Source: Arion vulgaris
Taxonomy: Eukaryota; Mollusca; Gastropoda; Stylommatophora; Arionidae
NCBI GenBank assembly: GCA_020796225.1
Contig: CM036765.1
Coordinates: 33,632,066 to 33,696,065, forward strand
Length of the DNA: 64,000 nt
Direction: 5' to 3'
Shown: piece after piece, positions 1 through 11,538 of the stretch
Position numbering within the stretch: the stretch's first letter is position 1
How the letters are laid out: every line of letters begins with the position of its first letter
Program-made: the position numbers and the translations under genes
The notes under the pieces: generated by a model
Told to the model about the DNA's origin: nothing
Databases searched by the model: none
The model's input: only the letters and a program-made list of their open reading frames with translations

Positions 1-212
1 CTAAATTTGTTGACCAATGCATTTCCTCGTAAAGCTGAATTTGTTTACCAATGCATTTCCTCGTAAAGCTAAATTTGTTGACCAATGCATTTCCTCGTAA
101 AGCTGAATTTGGTTACCAATGCATTTCCACGTAAAGCTGAACTTGTTTACCAAAGTATTACCTCGTAAAGCTGAATTTGTTAACCATTGTAATGCATTTC
201 TTCATCTGTTTT
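1..212. repeat. 34-bp minisatellite, cut by window start
   Basis: About six head-to-tail copies of a 34-bp unit containing TTTACCAATGCATTTCCTCG. The last copy is degenerate and the array probably continues before the window. Confidence 0.9.
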
Positions 213-523
213 TCTGATGAGTTTAACGAACTTGTTCAAGATCCTGCAGACATGCAATTACCTGTTAAATGATGGTCTGTTTAATCTGTATCGAGAATAA
301 ACAAACAGTGGTGATAACGGCGTGTTCCGTCAACAAAGCGAATCTAATGTTGATTAGAAGAGTATAACATGTGTTTCTGGCTGGGAGAACAGCATGTACA
401 CAAACGGTGTCCATTATAATGTTTCATTGCGCTAATGTAGCTGCTGTACGGGAACGATGTATCACACACACCATCACATTATCATTAATCAACAACACAG
501 AGCTATACAAATCGACAAACTGG
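213..523. other. unclassified spacer
   Basis: No coding, repeat or RNA signal recognised. The right edge abuts the end of a LINE fragment. Confidence 0.4.
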
Positions 524-1112
524 TGTTGGTAATTGGTTACTAAACTGACGTTATTGCACTTCGGGCAGACTCATAGGTGTTCAGTCTTCCCCAACAGACA
601 TCGAAGAGTATTCATACGGATGGTTCCTGTGGCTCGTTGGTTAAACACACTCCTCACTCTGTCCCTCAGGTATCCAGTTCTACTTGAACAACGGGTAACT
701 ACAAACTGTTTACATCGCTGGATCGATTCAACATATATTTTAGTGTCTTAATCCAACAGGCAGTCGCGAAGAGACCGAAGAACACCCCCTTATCCATCTT
801 CAACTCCCCAACAATCGATGATGTTGATGCAAGCCTGCCCGCTCTCTCACTGCCGCAAACACATGTATGCCTAGGACAGTATATCCACGTAAGCCTCTGG
901 AGGTTAGAAACTTCTATAGATGACACCCACTCATACCGAAACCTGCCCTTTTGGATCTTGTGAAGCATCGACTGAGAGTCAGATACAACAAAGACTCCAG
1001 TAAATGGAGTCCCAGAGAGCCAATGGAGGGCAGTAGTAACGGCCTCAACCTCCATCCTCAGACTGGAAGTAGTTGTCCTGTACGCTCCACTTCGCTCTGC
1101 AACAACCAATTG
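524..1112 (-). mobile_element. LINE fragment with RNase H domain
   Basis: The minus strand carries a 136-residue open stretch (699-1109) that closely matches the RNase H protein encoded at 60.0-60.7 kb in this window. RNase H degrades the RNA strand of the RNA:DNA hybrid during retrotransposition. Visible landmarks are MEVEAV (catalytic Glu region), VSDSQSML (catalytic Asp region) and ERAGRLA near the C-terminal active-site Asp. The first catalytic Asp (YTDGS in the other copy) is absent because this copy is truncated just upstream. The 3' flank, ending near 524 in the complement of GTAACCAAT, also matches the other copy. TGTTGGT occurs on both sides and may be a short target duplication. This is a dead 5'-truncated copy. 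Confidence 0.88.
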
Positions 1113-1149
1113 TGTTGGTTATAAAATAGTAAATATGATAGATTGACGG

Positions 1150-1553
1150 ATACCTATATAGTATGGACATTTAACAAGGCAGTGGAGAAACATATACGTA
1201 CTTTTGAATATAAGTGTTACAGAAGAGTCCTCCGTATATCATGGACAGAGAAGATGACTATACAGAAATAACTCAAAATCAAAGAAAACTGGCTGATCCT
1301 ACAAATAAGAATGAGAAAATTGAAGTATGTTGGACATATAAAGAGACATGAAGGGTTGCAGAAGACAATTTAAGAAGGAGGCATATAGGCAAAGAAGAGA
1401 AGGGGAAAACCACGGAGAAGATGTGATTCAGGATGTAACATGATTTGAGAAGAACGGCTGCAGCGGCGGAACATCTGGTATATGAGAGAAATTCCTAAGA
1501 ACTATTAGAGTGGCAAAGTTCTGGGCAGGGTGCTATACGATGACGATGTAGTA
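1150..1553 (+). mobile_element. LINE reverse-transcriptase C-terminal fragment
   Basis: Broken frames read FEYKCYRRVLRISWTEK, then a GHIKRHEGL segment and a Lys/Arg-Gly-rich stretch. This is the usual C-terminus after the RT domain of a common animal non-LTR retrotransposon. Frameshifts and stops occur throughout. It ends in GATGACGATG, like the GATGAT tail of related copies at 18.9 and 37.9 kb. Same family as those two; the 5' part is missing. Confidence 0.8.
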
Positions 1554-1674
1554 ATAAGCTAGCTTATAATCCAAAAACTTGCTTTCTTATCAAGTATCAA
1601 TGTCCTGCCTCTGTTGCTGTCATGTTCTAGTTAGAGCATCGTAGAAGATAGATAAATCTATTCAAAACATAGGT

Positions 1675-1985
1675 AGACCACATGTCATCGCTAAACTGGT
1701 TCGGAATGTTCACTATCATCGATCAATATTGGCATACACATTTGCACCACTTCACCACATTAAACGAAATCATTATCCATGTGTTTGCACAGACAGAACT
1801 CTCACTAATACATTACTCGTGTATCAAATGTAATTTTAAATTAAACGGACGATGCGAGGTTTACTTCGCTTGTGAACTTTGACCGTGGTGTCCTAGAGTT
1901 TAATATTTGTTACAGAAAGTATGTAAGTAAAACCCCCATACGAAGTAGTTGAGCTTTTCACTCGTATAGTGCAAATTTGGACTAG
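1675..1985. repeat. dispersed repeat K, copy 1
   Basis: Shares diverged blocks with 35470-35720: a CTGAACTGGTTCG-like block at one end and a GTGAAnTTTGACCG...TTACAGAAA block at the other. No coding content or terminal repeats seen; class unknown. Confidence 0.5.
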
Positions 1986-2018
1986 TCCGGGCATCGCAGG
2001 TTGATTATACGTGACCTT

Positions 2019-2232
2019 GGCCCTTTTTTTTTTTTTTTTTCCGATCCAGAAGCACTTAAGCTGAAAGCTCTTGGGCTCGGTGTCATGGACATCGTAACCC
2101 TTCGGCTCGGTGCCACGAACACCGTAAATCTGGGGAAACTGTAGCTTTTCTGCCAGTCCGCGGAGTTGAACCCGCACTTACAGAGGACTAGTCACCCGTA
2201 GTCCAACGCGCTACGAACACGCTGGGAACCTT
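2019..2232 (-). mobile_element. SINE C copy 1
   Basis: On the minus strand it begins with a tRNA-like head: A-box-like TAGCGCGTTGGAC and B-box GGGTTCAACTCC. A body follows containing a duplicated CGGTGCCACGAACACCG-type segment, then a poly(A) tail (the T-run at 2019-2040 on the plus strand). Layout and length fit a pol III-transcribed, LINE-mobilised SINE. Other copies are at 2.6 and 24.8 kb. Confidence 0.82.
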
Positions 2233-2334
2233 GACCCATAGATAGTATGATCAAGATTTGTGTTTATTAGCAATGTGGTTTTTTTTTTTGGTCTATTTCT
2301 CGTATTCTAAATACATGACACTTCTTTTACTTCT

Positions 2335-2388
2335 TCGTAGTTCTTTGCGACATCGTAGTTCTTTGCGACATCGTAGTTCTTTGCGACA
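2335..2388. repeat. 18-bp unit, three perfect copies
   Basis: TCGTAGTTCTTTGCGACA is repeated three times without change. Confidence 0.95.
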
Positions 2389-2587
2389 GTGAGTTTATAT
2401 TAGAAGGCCAGCAACTGTGATGAAGTTTATGTTACTGCCCATGTAATCATCCCTTGTGTCATACAGTTTTGAATAAGTTCAATTTTTTCTTTCCCGCTGT
2501 TTTTAAAAAAAATATATATATATGTGAACTCCCATACTGTATGTCTGACGTCTGATGAATATCGATGTGCTTGACTGAAAGACGCAA

Positions 2588-2775
2588 ACGATGCACCTGA
2601 GCTTTCAGTTCTTCGGCTCGGTGCCGTGGACATCGTAACCCTTCGGTTCGGTGCCACGAACACCGTAAATCTGGAGAACATGCGGTTTTTCTACCAGCTC
2701 GAGGAATTGAACCACACTCACAGGGGGCTTTTCACCCGTCGTTCAACGCGCTACGAACACGCTGGGCAGGCGGGC
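2588..2775 (-). mobile_element. SINE C copy 2
   Basis: Same orientation and body as the copy about 550 bp to the left, including the tRNA-like head ending at the CGCTGGGC block. It lacks a long A-tail; AT-rich (TA)n sequence lies nearby. Confidence 0.8.
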
Positions 2776-2779
2776 GAAC

Positions 2780-3887
2780 TAGCAGTTAACACCCCCTCGT
2801 TAACTATTCGGTCACAGCTCGCCATAGAATAAAAATACAACTTCCACGTTATGAGTTCCTAGAAAAAAAAGTTATTGAAACTACGGTAATAAGGGATAGT
2901 AACGACATGGTTTATTGCTGGCAACTCAAATCGAATATATGGCAAGTAGCTTATACTAAGTCTACCTGAAACAAAGCTAGTACTTGAAGACGCAAGTAAC
3001 TTATGCGTAACGTAGAAAATGTGTGAATGAAAACTAAGTAAGTAACGGATATGGAAAAAACAAATTAATCAGATATTTCACGTATTCAAAGGTTTCACTT
3101 GAATGCCCTAATCTTGCAGTAAGTACATCGACGGTGATTCATCGAGTACAAAAATGCATTTCCTATTTTTAAACACAGCAAAATCATATATAGGGAAAAA
3201 AACGGAAGATTGTACTGAGACAGGTAGATTTTTGAAACTGTCCTATACATTTGCAGAAACGATTAGTGAACAATTAACCAGTATTTATCAAGTAACTGGT
3301 ACTTTTTCATCGGTCATACATGTTACTAGCGAATAAGGGCAGTATTCGAGTAACAGATGGTAAACTATTCGCACATCACTGACCATTCGGGAATTTAGTA
3401 TGTAAAGGGACATAACTGGAAAATCATGATTTGTAGGTCCTGTTAAATCTGAATACCAGATCTGTAATGCGAACTAAGGACGAATCTCTGTAGGAACGTG
3501 TTCTTTCTCGCAAACAATCACCAGAAAACACGATACCATTATCTTATCTAGTCCCAGCCTGATAAAGATTTCATGCAAGCCAGAACCGTTACATCTATGT
3601 ACCGTCAGCTACTTGAACCACATGACTAGACATCTCACCTGAACTTTATTTTGTCTAGATTTATCTAACCACACATTTAAACTAACTCTTAATGATTCTT
3701 TTCTAGCCCCATAGAGCATAACCAGATCATAACAATGATCCCAGGACGAGGAATGATCCCAGGACGGGAGGAATGACCCAGGCGAAAGAACAACTAATGA
3801 ATTAAACAGTGACTTAATGTCTGCGAAGGAATGGACACACTGTTTAAAATTCAATAAATGAATGAAAACGTACACATAAATTAATGA
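2780..3887. other. AT-rich unclassified stretch
   Basis: No coding signal. A possible transposon end, CAGTGATGTGCGAATAG on the minus strand, lies near 3367-3385 and resembles motifs at 35.23 and 53.33 kb. A short duplicated GATCCCAGGACG lies near 3740-3765. Confidence 0.4.
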
Positions 3888-4110
3888 ATTATAACAGTGA
3901 CAAAATAAACATCAAATTCAATCGAAATTTGTTGGACGACAAAATAAACACATTCTCGGAAAGGTTGGACGACAAAATAAACACATTCTCGAAAGTTGGA
4001 CGACAAATAACAATTCTCGAAAGTTGGACGACAAAATAAACACATCGTCGAAATTTCGACGACAGAATAAACACATTGTCGGATTTCGACGACAGAATAA
4101 AGAACAATAT
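3888..4110. repeat. about 31-bp minisatellite
   Basis: Six or so diverged copies of a unit containing GTTGGACGACAAAATAAACA. The overlapping minus-strand frames rich in 'FILSS' are products of this repeat. Confidence 0.88.
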
Positions 4111-4227
4111 CTAAAGACTGACGAATAAATGAACACTTCTCAAAATGTCTGTTTTGTAACTGCACTGCAACAATATATATTGACTGTATTACAACCACAA
4201 AAACGAAAGATTACTAGACGTTTCTGA

Positions 4228-4405
4228 TTATCTATTTGGAGTATAGTAAAACTTGGATTAACCGATAGGACTATGAACTCAATATCTCACCTACACTGAG
4301 ATCAGGATATCTGGACAAATATTCCGATGGATCCATGAGGGAGCGAACCGAGTACCTTTGGCACGATAGGCGAGCACCTAATCTCTACGCTACATAGCCC
4401 CCCGA
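4228..4405 (-). mobile_element. SINE B fragment (head end)
   Basis: Matches the tRNA-like end of the full SINE B at 8.3-8.8 kb: the block GATCAGG...GGGAGCGAACC...GGCACGA...GAGCACCTA...CTCTACGC. The rest of the element is missing. Confidence 0.75.
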
Positions 4406-4409
4406 CTTG

Positions 4410-5135
4410 AGAACAACACAACAAAACCATTTGAGAGGTTTAATGACAGTTAGCGAATGCACTAACGATAACTCTACTGCTTTAATTAGAGCGAGAGATG
4501 ATACTAATGAGACCTCGTCTCGTCAGGTGCAAAAAGGTCCCGAGGCAGTCGCTTGGGTACAAGTTGTTTGATAACGATTTCTTCCAATAGACGACATTCA
4601 CATCAGATTCACGAGTGCCTACTCGTACTAAGGGGCATAACCACAAAATAGTATTGTACTTATCAAATAACATTATCGAACGTATGTGAATTATTGCCCC
4701 TGTCTGCTCATATCATAAATATAGATTATTTGTCGGGAAAGTTCTAGCACCACATAATAACATTTCTCGTTGGTTTTTTTTTTTAAAGTTTGCTAACAAT
4801 TCTCGAAACATTTCTCTTAAACGTTTCGGCTCTCTCTCTCTCTATCTATCTCTCTCTCTCTCTCACATACATACACACACTGAGAGATGCGACAGCACAT
4901 TCGCAAGTGTTACAACTGAAACTATTTCAACGAAGTTGATGTTCTAAATTTCGTATTTATACAAAGATGATCAATCACCTGGTCACATCATTAATTGAGT
5001 GTCAAGTAAGTTTGTGAATCTTCTTGTGGGCAAAGATAGTATCTTCAATTACCAAGTTTGACAGCATACATAACTCGGTCAGTCTTCTTCATTCTCAATG
5101 AGTGTATTCTGTTTTTTTCCCTTTAACTCTTTCCA
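4410..5135. other. spacer with TC microsatellite
   Basis: A (TC)n/(TATC)n tract occupies about 4830-4865. Otherwise AT-rich with nothing recognised. Confidence 0.5.
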
Positions 5136-5138
5136 CCA

Positions 5139-5360
5139 CTACATCGTTTTAATAATGGCATTCAGAATATCAGAGCTTCTCATTGCTCTACCGCTTGCCA
5201 CTGTAGCTGTGTCTGCAGGTTTGTCTGCTCGTTGATTTCCCTGACCCCGCATCTCCGGGTAGACAAATCTAAATGTTAGCAGTTTCACATGGTCTTCTCT
5301 CACATCCAAATTATATCCCATGATGAACACGATAATACATTGTCTGTTGTCTTGTTCAAA
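5139..5360 (-). mobile_element. LINE RNase H C-terminal fragment
   Basis: Minus-strand residues read FRFVYPEMRGQGNQRADK followed by ADTATVASGRAM and DILNAI. This is the end of a LINE-type RNase H, where GxGNxxAD carries the final catalytic Asp. It belongs to a lineage different from the copies at 0.5 and 60 kb. The upstream part is replaced by repeat D, so the open frame that continues past 5360 is an accidental fusion. Confidence 0.65.
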
Positions 5361-5389
5361 TCTTAGGTATATACTTTCATATGTTATTT

Positions 5390-5655
5390 TTCGCCCGTGT
5401 GTTGCCGCGGCACACGGAGGGAAGCAAAGAATAGTAACACTGTTACCTACAAACATGTCGTAAGATTCGACTGAGGTAGGGGCCTAGCGAAGCTACCCTA
5501 GTAAATAATAAGCGTGGCATAAATAGGATGTTCTGGCCTACTTGCAGGCGCATAACTGGCACAACGTACAATCGCTCTTAGGTCAGATCACATACAAATC
5601 ACAAAGAGTGGTTAACAAGTGGTCGATATTTAGCGTTGGAAGATAAAGAAGACAT
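5390..5655 (+). mobile_element. repeat D copy
   Basis: About 260 bp starting CGCCCGTGTGTTGCCG, with a core near ACATGTCGTAAG and ending GTGGTCGATAT...GAAGATAAAGAAG. At least eight other copies or pieces occur in the window on both strands with similar ends, so it was mobile. No coding frame, no terminal inverted repeats and no complete A/B box pair seen. The purine-rich (GAA)n end may be the 3' tail. Confidence 0.75.
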
Positions 5656-6018
5656 ATATGATTTTAGTTTGAAAAATAAACGTAATTAACATATTCAATT
5701 TACAATAAGATAGAACAGCTGTCGCTCACAGTCGATGGTGGTAAACTGGTGAATGGGAGACGGCTGACTATAGACTGGACGAGAAATCAATTATATTGGT
5801 TAATTGCAACTCCCGCGCATTGTTGATTGGATGACCATCAGTTTTTAATTACACAAGTGAGGTCATCAACTCCCCCACTCTACGACATCAGACTAGATCG
5901 TAAATTGGACATTGAAATCAGTTCAATCTGACCTAGTTCGAGACGTACTAACGGCCAGACAAATACGTGCTAAGTGGGTAATTGACCATATGTTCACTTG
6001 TTTTGACATTTCAATCAT
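5656..6018. other. unclassified spacer
   Basis: Nothing recognised between repeat D and the 78-bp array. Confidence 0.4.
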
Positions 6019-7735
6019 TTTATGAGTTCATATACCTTCACCACTCATGCAGTAGTTGATCATGTACAGAATTTTGTCATTCATAATTCTATCGTAGGCC
6101 AGAGTTCATATACCTCCACCACTCATGCAGTAGTTGATCATGTACAGAATTTTGTCATTCATAATTCTATCATAGGTCAGAGTTCATATACCTTCATCCC
6201 TCATGCAGTAGTTGATCATGTACAGAATTTTGTCATTCATAATTCTATCGTAGGCCAGAGTTCATATACCTTCATCCCTCATGCAGTAGTTGATCATGTA
6301 CAGAATTTTGTCATTCATAATTCTACCGTAGGCCAGAGTTCATATACCTTCATCCCTCATGCAGTAGTTGATCATGTACAGAATTTTGTCATTCATAATT
6401 CTATCGTAGGCCAGAGTTCATATACCTTCACCACTCATGCAGTAGTTGATCATGTACAGAATTTTGTCATTCATAATTCTATCGTAGGTCAGAGTTCATA
6501 TACCTTCATCCCTCATGCAGTAGTTGATCATGTACAGAATTTTGTCATTCATAATTCTATCGTAGGTCAGAGTTCATATACCTCCACCACTCATGCAGTA
6601 GTTGATCATGTACAGAATTTTGTCATTCATAATTCTATCATAGGTCAGAGTTCATATACCTTCATCCCTCATGCAGTAGTTGATCATGTACAGAATTTTG
6701 TCATTCATAATTCTATCATAGGTCAGAGTTCATATACCTTCATCCCTCATGCAGTAGTTGATCATGTACAGAATTTTGTCATTCATAATTCTATCGTAGG
6801 CCAGAGTTCATATACCTTCATCCCTCATGCAGTAGTTAATCATGTACAGAATTTTGTCATTCATAATTCTATCGTAGGTCAGAGTTCATATACCTTCACC
6901 ACTCATGCAGTAGTTGATCATGTACAGAATTTTGTCATTCATAATTCTATCATAGGTCAGAGTTCATATACCTTCACCCCTCATGCAGTAGTTGATCATG
7001 TACAGAATTTTGTCATTCAATTCTACTGTAGGCCAGAGTTCATATACCTTCATCCCTCATGCAGTAGTTGATCATGTACAGAATTTTGTCATTCATAATT
7101 CTATCGTAGGCCAGAGTTCATATACCTTCACCACTCATGCAGTAGTTGATCATGTACAGAATTTTGTCATTCATAATTCTATCATATGTCAGAGTTCATA
7201 TCCTTCACCCTCATGCAGTAGTTAGAATTTTGTCATTCATAATTCTACCGTAGGCCAGAGTTCATATACCTTCACCACTCATGCAGTAGTTGATCATGTA
7301 CAGAATTTTGTCATTCATAATTCTATCGTAGGCCAGAGTTCATATACCTTCACCACTCATGCAGTAAGTGATCATGACAGAATTTTGTCATTCATAATTC
7401 TATCATAGGTCAGAGTTCATATACCTTCACCACTCATGCAGTAGTTGATCATGTACAGAATTTTGTCATTCATAATTCTACGTAGGCCAGAGTTCATATC
7501 CCTTTCACCCTCATGCAGTAGTTGATCATGTACAGAATTTTGTCATTCATAATTCTATCGTAGGCCAGAGTTCATATACCTTCATCCCTCATGCAGTAGT
7601 TGATCATGTACAGAATTTTGTCATTCATAATTCTATCGTAGGCCAGAGTTCATATACCTTCACCACTCATGCAGTAGTTGATCATGTACAGAATTTTGTC
7701 ATTTATAATTCTATCATAGGTCAGAGTTCATATAG
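6019..7735. repeat. 78-bp satellite array, about 22 copies
   Basis: Unit starts AGTTCATATACCTTCACCAC and ends TAGGCCAG. Copies are nearly identical, with two main variant sites (ATCCCTC or ACCACTC; CGTAGGCC or CATAGGTC) and rare small deletions. Because 78 is 26 codons, the plus strand reads a periodic 349-residue frame over 6022-7071, stopped where deletions break phase. I see no start context, signal sequence or splice support and treat it as non-coding. Confidence 0.95.
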
Positions 7736-7737
7736 CT

Positions 7738-7985
7738 TTAAAAGTTTGACGGCGAAACATTGACATAATTGCATCGGGTTTTCCAACATAGTTCCGTCCC
7801 TCTCCGCTGAAATGACACGCCATCTGCCAAGAATATTGCATAAAGCATGACATCCATAGCTCTAACAACAATCCTAGGGTTCTCCATACAAAATGCACTC
7901 GTGAACCGAACGAGACAGTTGGGATTCGAACCTACGACTTTCATAAAACCAGATAAACGTGCTAACCATTTCACGATTGAGATCG
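7738..7985 (-). mobile_element. SINE F copy 1
   Basis: Minus strand: tRNA-like head with A-box TGGTTAGCACG and B-box AGGTTCGAATCCC, then a body with GGCGTGTCATTTC-like and AACTATGTTGG segments. Other copies are at 17.2 kb (plus) and 34.1 kb (minus). Confidence 0.82.
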
Positions 7986-8310
7986 CCAGGTTATGTTCCT
8001 ATCATATTCAAGTCCTGCACTGAAAGATTTCAAATGTCCACGTTTTTGTAAGTTGAGGCTTGACAACCGTTTATTTCGTTCATCATATCTTTATTGCTTG
8101 TTATCAATCGCCTAAGAGATTCATAACCTTTCGTTCTCGACAATTAATCTCTATTGATATGTTTCTTGTATCAGGTGTCACCATCTTCGTACTTTTGTCA
8201 CATTGTGATATCAATTTTCTTTTTCTTTTTTCTCTTGAATTGCTATTAATTTTTGTTTTTAATTCCCATTTGTGATGCCGATAATAAGATTGTGTCGTCA
8301 GCATTTCTGA

Positions 8311-8778
8311 GTGATTGATTGATTGGACCATCATCATTGCACTTCGGTAAGTAACCATGTGTGCTCCCATCTCTTTCTTACACAAGACGATCTCAGCTGC
8401 AGTACACGAACTCCGTAGTACCGGCGAGGGTCCCGGATGTAATTTTGAAGATGGTTGTCTCCGATATAATTTTAAAGATGGGGAAGATATTTATGTAGGA
8501 ATTTTATTTTTAATATTTTCTAATGAATTTTGCCCGGGCAGCTGCCTTCCAGCCTGCTCTACTCGGTTTTGAACTACCAAGGGTTCTTTTACGTGCTCAA
8601 ATTGAACACGAGACCAACGTTTTATCGTCCAACTCCGATAGGACTAGGAACTCGAACCTACCTACACTGAGATCAGGGATCTCTGGAAAATATCCAGATG
8701 GTTCCACGAGGGAGCGAACCTGGTACCTTTGGCACGAGAGACGAGCACCTAGCCTCTACACCACAGAGACAGCATTTC
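8311..8778 (-). mobile_element. SINE B, full-length copy
   Basis: The longest copy, about 468 bp. The minus strand opens with a tRNA-like head, A-box TGGTGTAGAGGCTAGG and B-box GGTTCGCTCCC. A long body follows and it ends at a short (CAATCAAT)n tail, the GATTGATTGATTGG at 8311 on the plus strand. Six other copies or fragments occur in this window. Confidence 0.85.
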
Positions 8779-8779
8779 T

Positions 8780-9474
8780 GAGTTGTGTCATTTCATTTCC
8801 TCCGATTACAGAATGTTCCAACTATTCGTTGTCACTGTCTCTTCTCACAACTATTGTGTTATTTCGATGTACATGTTAAACAGATATGGTGACTAAATGC
8901 AACAGTAGCAGACTAGCTGTCTTATATCAAACTACAGGGAGTCAGGAAAAGTTGCATTCTGCCACAGTGTCTGTTTCCATAAGTTGAAAATACGATCCTA
9001 TCCTGAATGTAGTAATCGAATATCGAGTTTAATTAGAGTATGGACAGCATAATGTATCTCGATATGTATCGCATAGCTAACGGATCGTACCCAGTAGACC
9101 TGTTGCGCTCCGCATCACTGCTGATCCCGTTGCACACCGCGTCACTCGGAACCCAACGCACTGCACATCTCATTACTCATTTCACACTGCATTACCCGTT
9201 GTACTCTGCATTACAATGAATGTCAATAGGGTTACATTTCTTCTTCTGCAGTAATTGGTAGTAAGTACATGTGTATAGATAACGCAAATATCCAACTACG
9301 CTGTCAGTGTATCTACTATATGTAAACATGTTATTATTCACTCAGATATAACTGTATATAGTCTGTCACTATCTCCTCCTGGGAGTCAAGTTTCGTTTAT
9401 CCAACAGCGGTTATCAAGACGTAAAAGAAAATAGTAAAGGAACTCTTTTATAACTCAAAGTATATTGGATAATG
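8780..9474. other. unclassified, with degenerate short repeats
   Basis: About 9095-9210 holds a loose array of roughly 22-bp units around GTTGCACTCTGCATTAC. The rest is unrecognised. Confidence 0.45.
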
Positions 9475-9735
9475 TGAGCGTCTGTAGCTCAAGCGGTAGT
9501 GAACTTGATCACAAACCCAAGCGTACCTGGTTCAAACCTCACGGTGGGCAAGTTTGGAAAGCAAATTCGTTTCCGTGGGATTTTGACAAAAAGGTAAAAA
9601 TAGACCTCACCGTTCAGAAAGCAATGGCAAACTACTGAACGTATAAGTGGTGCCCAGAAAAATCAACGACTCGTTTACTGTGGTTGATGGCTACGTCCTG
9701 TAAAGGATATGCCCTGATTTTCATAGAGGCTGGGT
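9475..9735 (+). mobile_element. SINE A copy 1
   Basis: tRNA-like head GCGTCTGTAGCTCAAGCGG (A-box) with B-box GGTTCAAACC about 45 nt later. The body includes CCGTTCAGAAAGCAATGGCA and CTACTGAACGTA, ending near GGATATGCCCTGATTTTCAT. Copies at 13.0 (minus), 38.7 (plus) and 43.6 kb (minus) share the whole layout. A second subfamily with another head is at 32.6 and 44.5 kb. Confidence 0.88.
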
Positions 9736-9739
9736 GAGC

Positions 9740-10840
9740 TAGAGCCGTTACTGCCGAAACAATGTTCACGCCCACTGTGGAATTGAACATGGGCCACTAA
9801 CAATAAGAACCCAGTTCACTACGCTGCTGCGGCAAGATGTGATGTATCAAGATGTGATGGTGTTCAATGTTTATTCTAATTCTTTATAGAACTAGTGATC
9901 TCATTTCCAAGAATGTTGGTCTGGTATAACCTCTCATATATAAATACCCACTGTGGGTAGAGAAAGTCCTCCTCGATGTGGTGCTGCTAGACGAGGGTGT
10001 GAGTACTCCTGCTAAATGCAGCAAATCTAGATGGACAATACTCGACAACAACTTGATGTACTAACACTGTGGTTAGGACTAGGAGGGAGCCAAAATGATA
10101 CTAAGGAGATCTGCTAAGATGGAACTAAAGCACTGCTATCTATAACAGGAATCCATCATAAAGTTACCTGGCTATAGACGTAAAACTCTACTGATCTTGA
10201 AATTTTGAAAGCATGATTAACATTATTGCTACTGGTCTTTACATTTTGGAAGCATGAAAAACATTACCAGCATGCAATTAGTGGCTTAATGTAAACACTA
10301 TAACTGCAACGTGACTATCTGATCTCGGAACTTGTAGAAAGACACCCTACCTTATCATTTCCTCTAGTTACACATGTCTATGTCTGACACATAAAATGGT
10401 AGTAATGAAGTTCAAAACATCCAAGTTATACATGTAACCAAAGTAAGAGAAACCATGAGCTAAATGCTGAAAGACAAGACACAATATTTTCCCCTATATT
10501 TCCTTCTGTCTTGCGCTCTATGCAATATATAATCTCATAACTGCTTTCGTCGACACGGGTCTGACAACTAAATATATCCACATAATCCCACTCTTTCTAT
10601 CTTCGCTCGGCTAACGCATTTTTATAAAACAACTGACAAAAAAAAACTCAAGCTCACCAAGGAAATAAATGCGTAGATTAAAGAGAACACATCAAAGGAC
10701 AAGGCAAATACAAGTCAGCCTGGAAATAACCAGCTGATGTAATTAAATCATAATAGCAAAAGCAATAGGACAACTACAGTAGAGAGTAAAATACAGTTAT
10801 CATATGATACGTCGTAGTATATTGGGAGATACGCTGTCAG
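9740..10840. other. unclassified; possible tRNA-like remnant
   Basis: Complement of 9765-9835 has a B-box-like ATGTTCAATTCCAC and may be the head of another SINE. The remaining kilobase shows no repeat or coding signal that I recognise. Confidence 0.4.
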
Positions 10841-10844
10841 GACC

Positions 10845-10969
10845 CGACTTTTGAGATGCTTGTAGGACCAACAACCCACGATGAATGATTTGCTTAACAG
10901 CACGCCAGCCACCTTTACCTCCCAGTGTGTCTCTGGTACCCAATTAAGGCTGGGCTGACATGAGACCCG
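10845..10969 (+). repeat. dispersed repeat H, copy 1
   Basis: Shares CCACCTTTACCTCCCAGTG, CTGGTACCCAATTAAGGC and TGGG(C/T)(T/C)GAC blocks with 30010-30140. A shorter inverted match is at 38.2 kb. Class unknown. Confidence 0.6.
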
Positions 10970-11115
10970 TTAACTCCTTCGCACTTCTGAGCTGATATAT
11001 TGACTGGCAGTATTTTTCCAAGATAATGCAAAGCCAATATGCTGACAACTTTTTAGTATACATTACAAAATAAATGCATTTGGAGGTTAAACAAATTACG
11101 GAATGAAAGGGTTAA
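10970..11115 (-). mobile_element. TTAA-flanked MITE, copy 1
   Basis: A 138-bp core between TTAA at 10970-10973 and 11112-11115. On the minus strand it begins CCCTTTCATTCCGTAATTTG and shares several internal blocks, such as GTAATGTATACTAAA, with the copy at 21.1 kb. TTAA duplications and CCCTTT-type ends are typical of piggyBac-like non-autonomous elements. Confidence 0.8.
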
Positions 11116-11498
11116 GATAGAGAAAATGTTCCACTCCAACTGGAGAATTTGATCCTAGGACCACGAGCCAGCCTACGAAGCAAATGCACTAACTATCCTA
11201 GCTCTCATTATAGAAGAATTGAAGGTTAATCATTTACATACAAATTGTACATAGTGTGTGACACTCTCAGATACTTGAACTATAGGGACCATTTAAAGAG
11301 GGAGATAGTAGTAATAGAAGTAGTGGTGGTGGTAGCAGTGATGGTTGTTGTAATAGCAGTAGTCGTGATGAAGGCAATATGAGCAGCAGCAGTAATAATA
11401 ATAGTGGTATTAGTGATGGCGGTGGTGAGTAGTAGTAGTAGCTGGTGGTAGGTGGTAGTAGCATTAGTAGGGGTGGTTGTGACTAAAGTGGGAGCAGC

Positions 11499-11538
<40 letters not shown>

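Noticed and set aside
5139..5456. Single 105-residue gene
   Set aside because: The frame runs from repeat D into an RNase H fragment; the junction is accidental.
6022..7071. 349-residue open frame
   Set aside because: It is the translation of a 78-bp tandem repeat; no start context, splice signals or non-repeat sequence support a gene.
8523..8879. 118-residue plus-strand frame
   Set aside because: Lies within the antisense strand of SINE B.
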